NCBI RefSeq assembly: GCF_001695835.1 | Contig: NZ_MBSO01000008.1 | Location: 102,721-166,720 of the forward strand | Length of the DNA stretch: 64,000 nt | Reading direction: 5' to 3' | Origin: Ensifer sp. LC11 | Lineage (GTDB): Bacteria > Pseudomonadota > Alphaproteobacteria > Rhizobiales > Rhizobiaceae | Shown: positions 61,597 through 64,000 of the stretch, piece after piece | Numbering within the stretch: the first letter of the stretch is position 1 | Layout of the letters: each line of letters starts with the position of its first letter | Made by a program: the position numbers and the translations under genes | Notes under the pieces: generated by a model | Database searches by the model: none | What the model was told of the DNA's origin: nothing | What the model saw: the letters and a program-made list of their open reading frames with translations, nothing else

Positions 61597-63510
61597 TTAA
61601 CGTTCGAACGAGCCAGTCCGCGCCGGCAGGGCGGGAACGTCGATATGATCAGGCGCCAGGCCGCGCTTGGCGCGGTCAGCCATCATTTCGTAACCCTTCT
61701 CAAGGTGCAGGCAGAAGCGTTCCGCATCGAACAGCGGCATCTGGAACCGGTTATCTTCCAGCGTCTTTCGATATGCGGCGATCTTGTCGCGGTTGTTGTA
61801 GAGCGCGACGGCCTCCTGGACGTAGTCCTCCGGTCCGGCGGCTACGAGCTCAGGCACACCGATGGCGTTCAACAGGCTTTCGCTCACGCGTGAGGCGAAG
61901 TTGGTGCCCTTGAAGGTCAACACCGGCAAGCCGCTCCAGAGCTGTTCGGACGTGGTGGTGTGGCCATTGTACGGGTAGGTGTCGAGACCGATGTCGGCGA
62001 GCGGAACGCGGTTGACATGATCCTGATAGCGAACCTTGGGGCAGATGATGATGCGCTTGAGATCGATGCCGGCGCTCTTGAACTTGGCCAGCAGGTTCGA
62101 CCGCGCATCCGGACGGTCGCACATGAGCCACAGCAGGCTCTCCGGCGTCTGGCGGAGAATGTCGATCCAGAGATTGACGGTCTGCAGCGAGATCTTGCGG
62201 TTGGCATTGAAGGACGCGAAGACGAAGGCGTCTTCGGGTAGGCCGACCGTCCGTCTGGAGACAGCTTCGGGACGCGGGCGCCCGTAGGGATCGTTGGGCT
62301 GGTAGGTTTCCGGCAGGCGGCAATATTTCTCGTAGTAGAATGCCTTGCTGGCGTCGGGAAGGACGTAGGGATCGCCGATGACATAGTCGAGATCGACGTT
62401 GACCGTTGTGCCGGGAAAGCCGAGCCATCCCACCTGAACGGGCGCTGCGGCCTGATTGAAGATCGAAACGCGGCTTTCCAGCGTGTGTCCCTTGAGATCG
62501 ACCAGGATGTCGATGTTTTCCCGCCTAATGACTTCAGCCGCCTGTTCGTCGGTCAGGTCTCCGATTTCGACGATCCTGCCCCATTTCTCACGGATGTCTC
62601 TGTCGCGGGCCGCGTGCGCGCTGTTGGTGTGGCAGAACAGGGTCACGTCGAAGCGCTTCCTGTCGTGTGCCATCAGCACCGCCTTCAAGAGTTTCATCGT
62701 CGCGTGATCATCCCAGAAATCTGAGGAGACATAGCCGATGCGGATGCGTTCGCCCCACCTGTGTGGCGTGCTGCGGCGCGCTTCCGTCAAGCTCGGCGGG
62801 AACGGACGAAGGTGGGCGCCGGCGATGTGGTTCAGGCGCTCGTCTCCGCACCAGGTCGCGTGATAATACGGTGCTTCGGCCGCGAGAAAGTCGGTCTGCC
62901 CCGCCTTCAACGCCTTCTGGATGTCGCGATCGTGTTTCTCGACCTCGGCAAAATCGTTGGCTTCGCGCGCATAGACCAGATAGGCCGACCGCAGCGTCGT
63001 ATTCTTCGGATTGTTGCGGAAGAGATTGGTAAGGGCGTCACGATCCTGCAGATCGGTGATTTCAGCGGTCAGCAGCTTGAAGGCGAGCGCATTGTGGAGG
63101 CGGTTGGTGCTCAAGGTCAGCGGTGCCTTGAAGAGGCCGAGGATCGCCTTTTCCCCTCGCTTTAGGAAGATCGAGGCGATGATGAAGGCGATGTCAGCAT
63201 CGGTCTTGGCTTTCTCCAGAAGCGGCAGTCCGATGCTCAGCGCTTCGTCCTCATTGCCGTTGGCGAAGTAGAGTTTCATCGCCTCGGTGAGATAGTCTTC
63301 TGCCCGCGAGCCGCCAGCTTCGCCGGCGAGCTGATAGGCGCGGGCGGCTTCCTGCTTGAAGCCGAGCTTCGAGAGGACCTTCGCCAACAACACAAAGGTC
63401 TTGGCATCGCGATTGAGTTCCATCAGCGCATTCAATTGATTGAGCGCGTCCGTGTATTGCCCCTTCTGGTAGTGCCGGGAGGCTGTCGAAAAGATGGCTT
63501 GGGCGTTCAC
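61597..63510 (-). CDS. TPR-containing SPINDLY/OGT-type glycosyltransferase
   Basis: 637 aa from the GTG at 63510, which has GGAGCACCCA upstream; an ATG at 63570 adds 20 unlikely residues. N-terminal TPR-like helical repeats (~10-240, e.g. SRHYQKGQYTDALNQLNALM), then a GT41 glycosyltransferase: IRIGYVSSDFWDDHATMKLL, DILVDLKGHTLESRVSIFNQ, VQVGWLGFPGTTVNVDLDYV, the UDP-binding YNGHTTTSEQLWSGLPVLTF. Would add GlcNAc-type sugars to protein Ser/Thr. Lies between fliP and flaA, divergent from flaA, so flagellin is the obvious candidate substrate. Confidence 0.85.
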   Translation of the reverse strand: MNAQAIFSTASRHYQKGQYTDALNQLNALMELNRDAKTFVLLAKVLSKLGFKQEAARAYQLAGEAGGSRAEDYLTEAMKLYFANGNEDEALSIGLPLLEKAKTDADIAFIIASIFLKRGEKAILGLFKAPLTLSTNRLHNALAFKLLTAEITDLQDRDALTNLFRNNPKNTTLRSAYLVYAREANDFAEVEKHDRDIQKALKAGQTDFLAAEAPYYHATWCGDERLNHIAGAHLRPFPPSLTEARRSTPHRWGERIRIGYVSSDFWDDHATMKLLKAVLMAHDRKRFDVTLFCHTNSAHAARDRDIREKWGRIVEIGDLTDEQAAEVIRRENIDILVDLKGHTLESRVSIFNQAAAPVQVGWLGFPGTTVNVDLDYVIGDPYVLPDASKAFYYEKYCRLPETYQPNDPYGRPRPEAVSRRTVGLPEDAFVFASFNANRKISLQTVNLWIDILRQTPESLLWLMCDRPDARSNLLAKFKSAGIDLKRIIICPKVRYQDHVNRVPLADIGLDTYPYNGHTTTSEQLWSGLPVLTFKGTNFASRVSESLLNAIGVPELVAAGPEDYVQEAVALYNNRDKIAAYRKTLEDNRFQMPLFDAERFCLHLEKGYEMMADRAKRGLAPDHIDVPALPARTGSFER

Positions 63511-63882
63511 TGGGTGCTCCGTCGAAGATGCACGGCGGCAGGCGCCGGCTTGCTGGACCTTGTTTGGCACCGAATTTATCCGGGGGAGCTTGCCTCAGGC
63601 ATGAGCGATCCTGCGTTAGGCGGCGTCTGTCCGGGCCCGCTGAAAGCGTTGCCGGGGACATCCTGAATGCACAATTAAAGTGTTGTTAAGTATAAATAGT
63701 CTCGGCTCCAGCGTCCGTCGGCGTTTAATCAATTCGCAAGCTTTGCCCGCGATAGTGACTTTACATGACGGGTTTGGTTTCTTCCGAGATAGTTGGAACC
63801 GAGTGGCATGAAGCCGATCCGCCATCACCGGTACAGTCCGGTATGTCCCCCAAATCGTCAAAAGTAATAAAGGGACACTCTA
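63511..63882. other. flaA promoter region
   Basis: 372 nt between the divergent glycosyltransferase and flaA. Contains an AT-rich stretch near 63670-63700 (TTGTTAAGTATAAATAG) and the motif shared with the che operon (63827-63848). No gene with a plausible start is seen. Confidence 0.6.
63827..63848 (+). promoter_or_regulatory. promoter-like motif of flaA, shared with the che operon
   Basis: ACCGGTACAGTCCGGTATGTCC, nearly identical to 32798-32818 upstream of icpA. It lies 34 nt before the flaA start, so it may be the core promoter of this late gene. Confidence 0.5.
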
Positions 63883-64000
63883 ATGACGAGCATTCTGACC
63901 AATTCCGCCGCAATGGGCGCACTCGCCACCCTGCGTTCGATCAACTCCTCGATGGAGACCACCCAGGAACGCATCTCGACGGGCCTGCGCGTCGGTACCG
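63883..64000 (+). CDS. flaA: flagellin (5' part)
   Basis: Starts at the ATG at 63883 with AGGGA upstream and runs off the window. The visible residues MTSILTNSAAMGALATLRSI then SSMETTQERISTGLRVGT are the classic flagellin N-terminal D0 domain. Which flagellin of the rhizobial set this is cannot be told from the N-terminus, but its place after fliP matches flaA of Sinorhizobium. Confidence 0.9.
   Translation, partial: MTSILTNSAAMGALATLRSINSSMETTQERISTGLRVGT

Overview
The window is a chromosomal segment of a Sinorhizobium/Ensifer-type alphaproteobacterium. This rests on three things: the che operon has the Sinorhizobium order (icpA-cheS-cheY1-cheA-cheW-cheR-cheB-cheY2-cheD-cheT), visN/visR and motE are present, and the rhamnose locus has the rhizobial layout. 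The species cannot be fixed from sequence reading alone.

Positions 1-15441 are the right-hand part of an integrated tailed phage. A tail module comes first (tape-measure C-terminus, three minor tail proteins in gene-transfer-agent-like order, a lambda J-like tip protein, two fibre-type proteins). A lysis module follows (Amidase_2 endolysin, lipoprotein, holin-like protein, DUF1515 protein). The end is a mostly minus-strand accessory segment: a 100-aa orphan with its own promoter and terminator, a secreted SNase, a frameshifted zinc-ribbon gene and a 56-aa zinc-finger-like protein. Divergent from these is a LigD-type DNA ligase, with a perfect alphaproteobacterial LexA box (GTTC-N7-GTTC) between. 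The last gene is an OLD-like ATPase/Toprim protein. A 16-nt sequence resembling a tRNA 3' end (15426-15441) is the likely attR.

Positions 15442-21128 hold ordinary chromosomal genes: a LysR remnant, an acyltransferase-3 protein, a small secreted protein, a GT2 glycosyltransferase, DUF930, a YbaK-type deacylase, and a GlsB/YeaQ membrane protein. Positions 21284-32283 are a complete L-rhamnose locus. rhaD-rhaI read left, and rhaR, rhaS-rhaT-rhaP-rhaQ-rhaU-rhaK read right from a shared control region with an imperfect inverted repeat. Together they cover ABC uptake, mutarotation, isomerisation, phosphorylation, aldol cleavage and lactaldehyde oxidation.

From about 32700 to the end lies the motility regulon. 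The che operon runs from icpA to fliF and ends at a strong terminator. An 840-bp AT-rich leader precedes the regulators visN-visR. The motor/export operon motA-fliM-fliN-fliG-flhB reads left. The basal-body operons (DUF1217-flgF-fliI-orf, then flgB-flgC-fliE-flgG-flgA-flgI-motE-flgH-fliL-fliP) read right. A SPINDLY-type glycosyltransferase gene sits just before the flagellin gene flaA, which is cut by the window end. VisN/VisR would switch the system on, the Che proteins control rotation through CheY2 with CheY1/CheS as a phosphate sink, and the remaining genes build the basal body, export gate and filament.

The most unusual material is in the prophage accessory segment (SOS-linked ligase, OLD-like gene under a nested palindrome, frameshifted gene), the palindromes in the visN leader, and a promoter-like motif shared by the che operon and flaA. 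Several very small genes with good ribosome binding sites are also listed.
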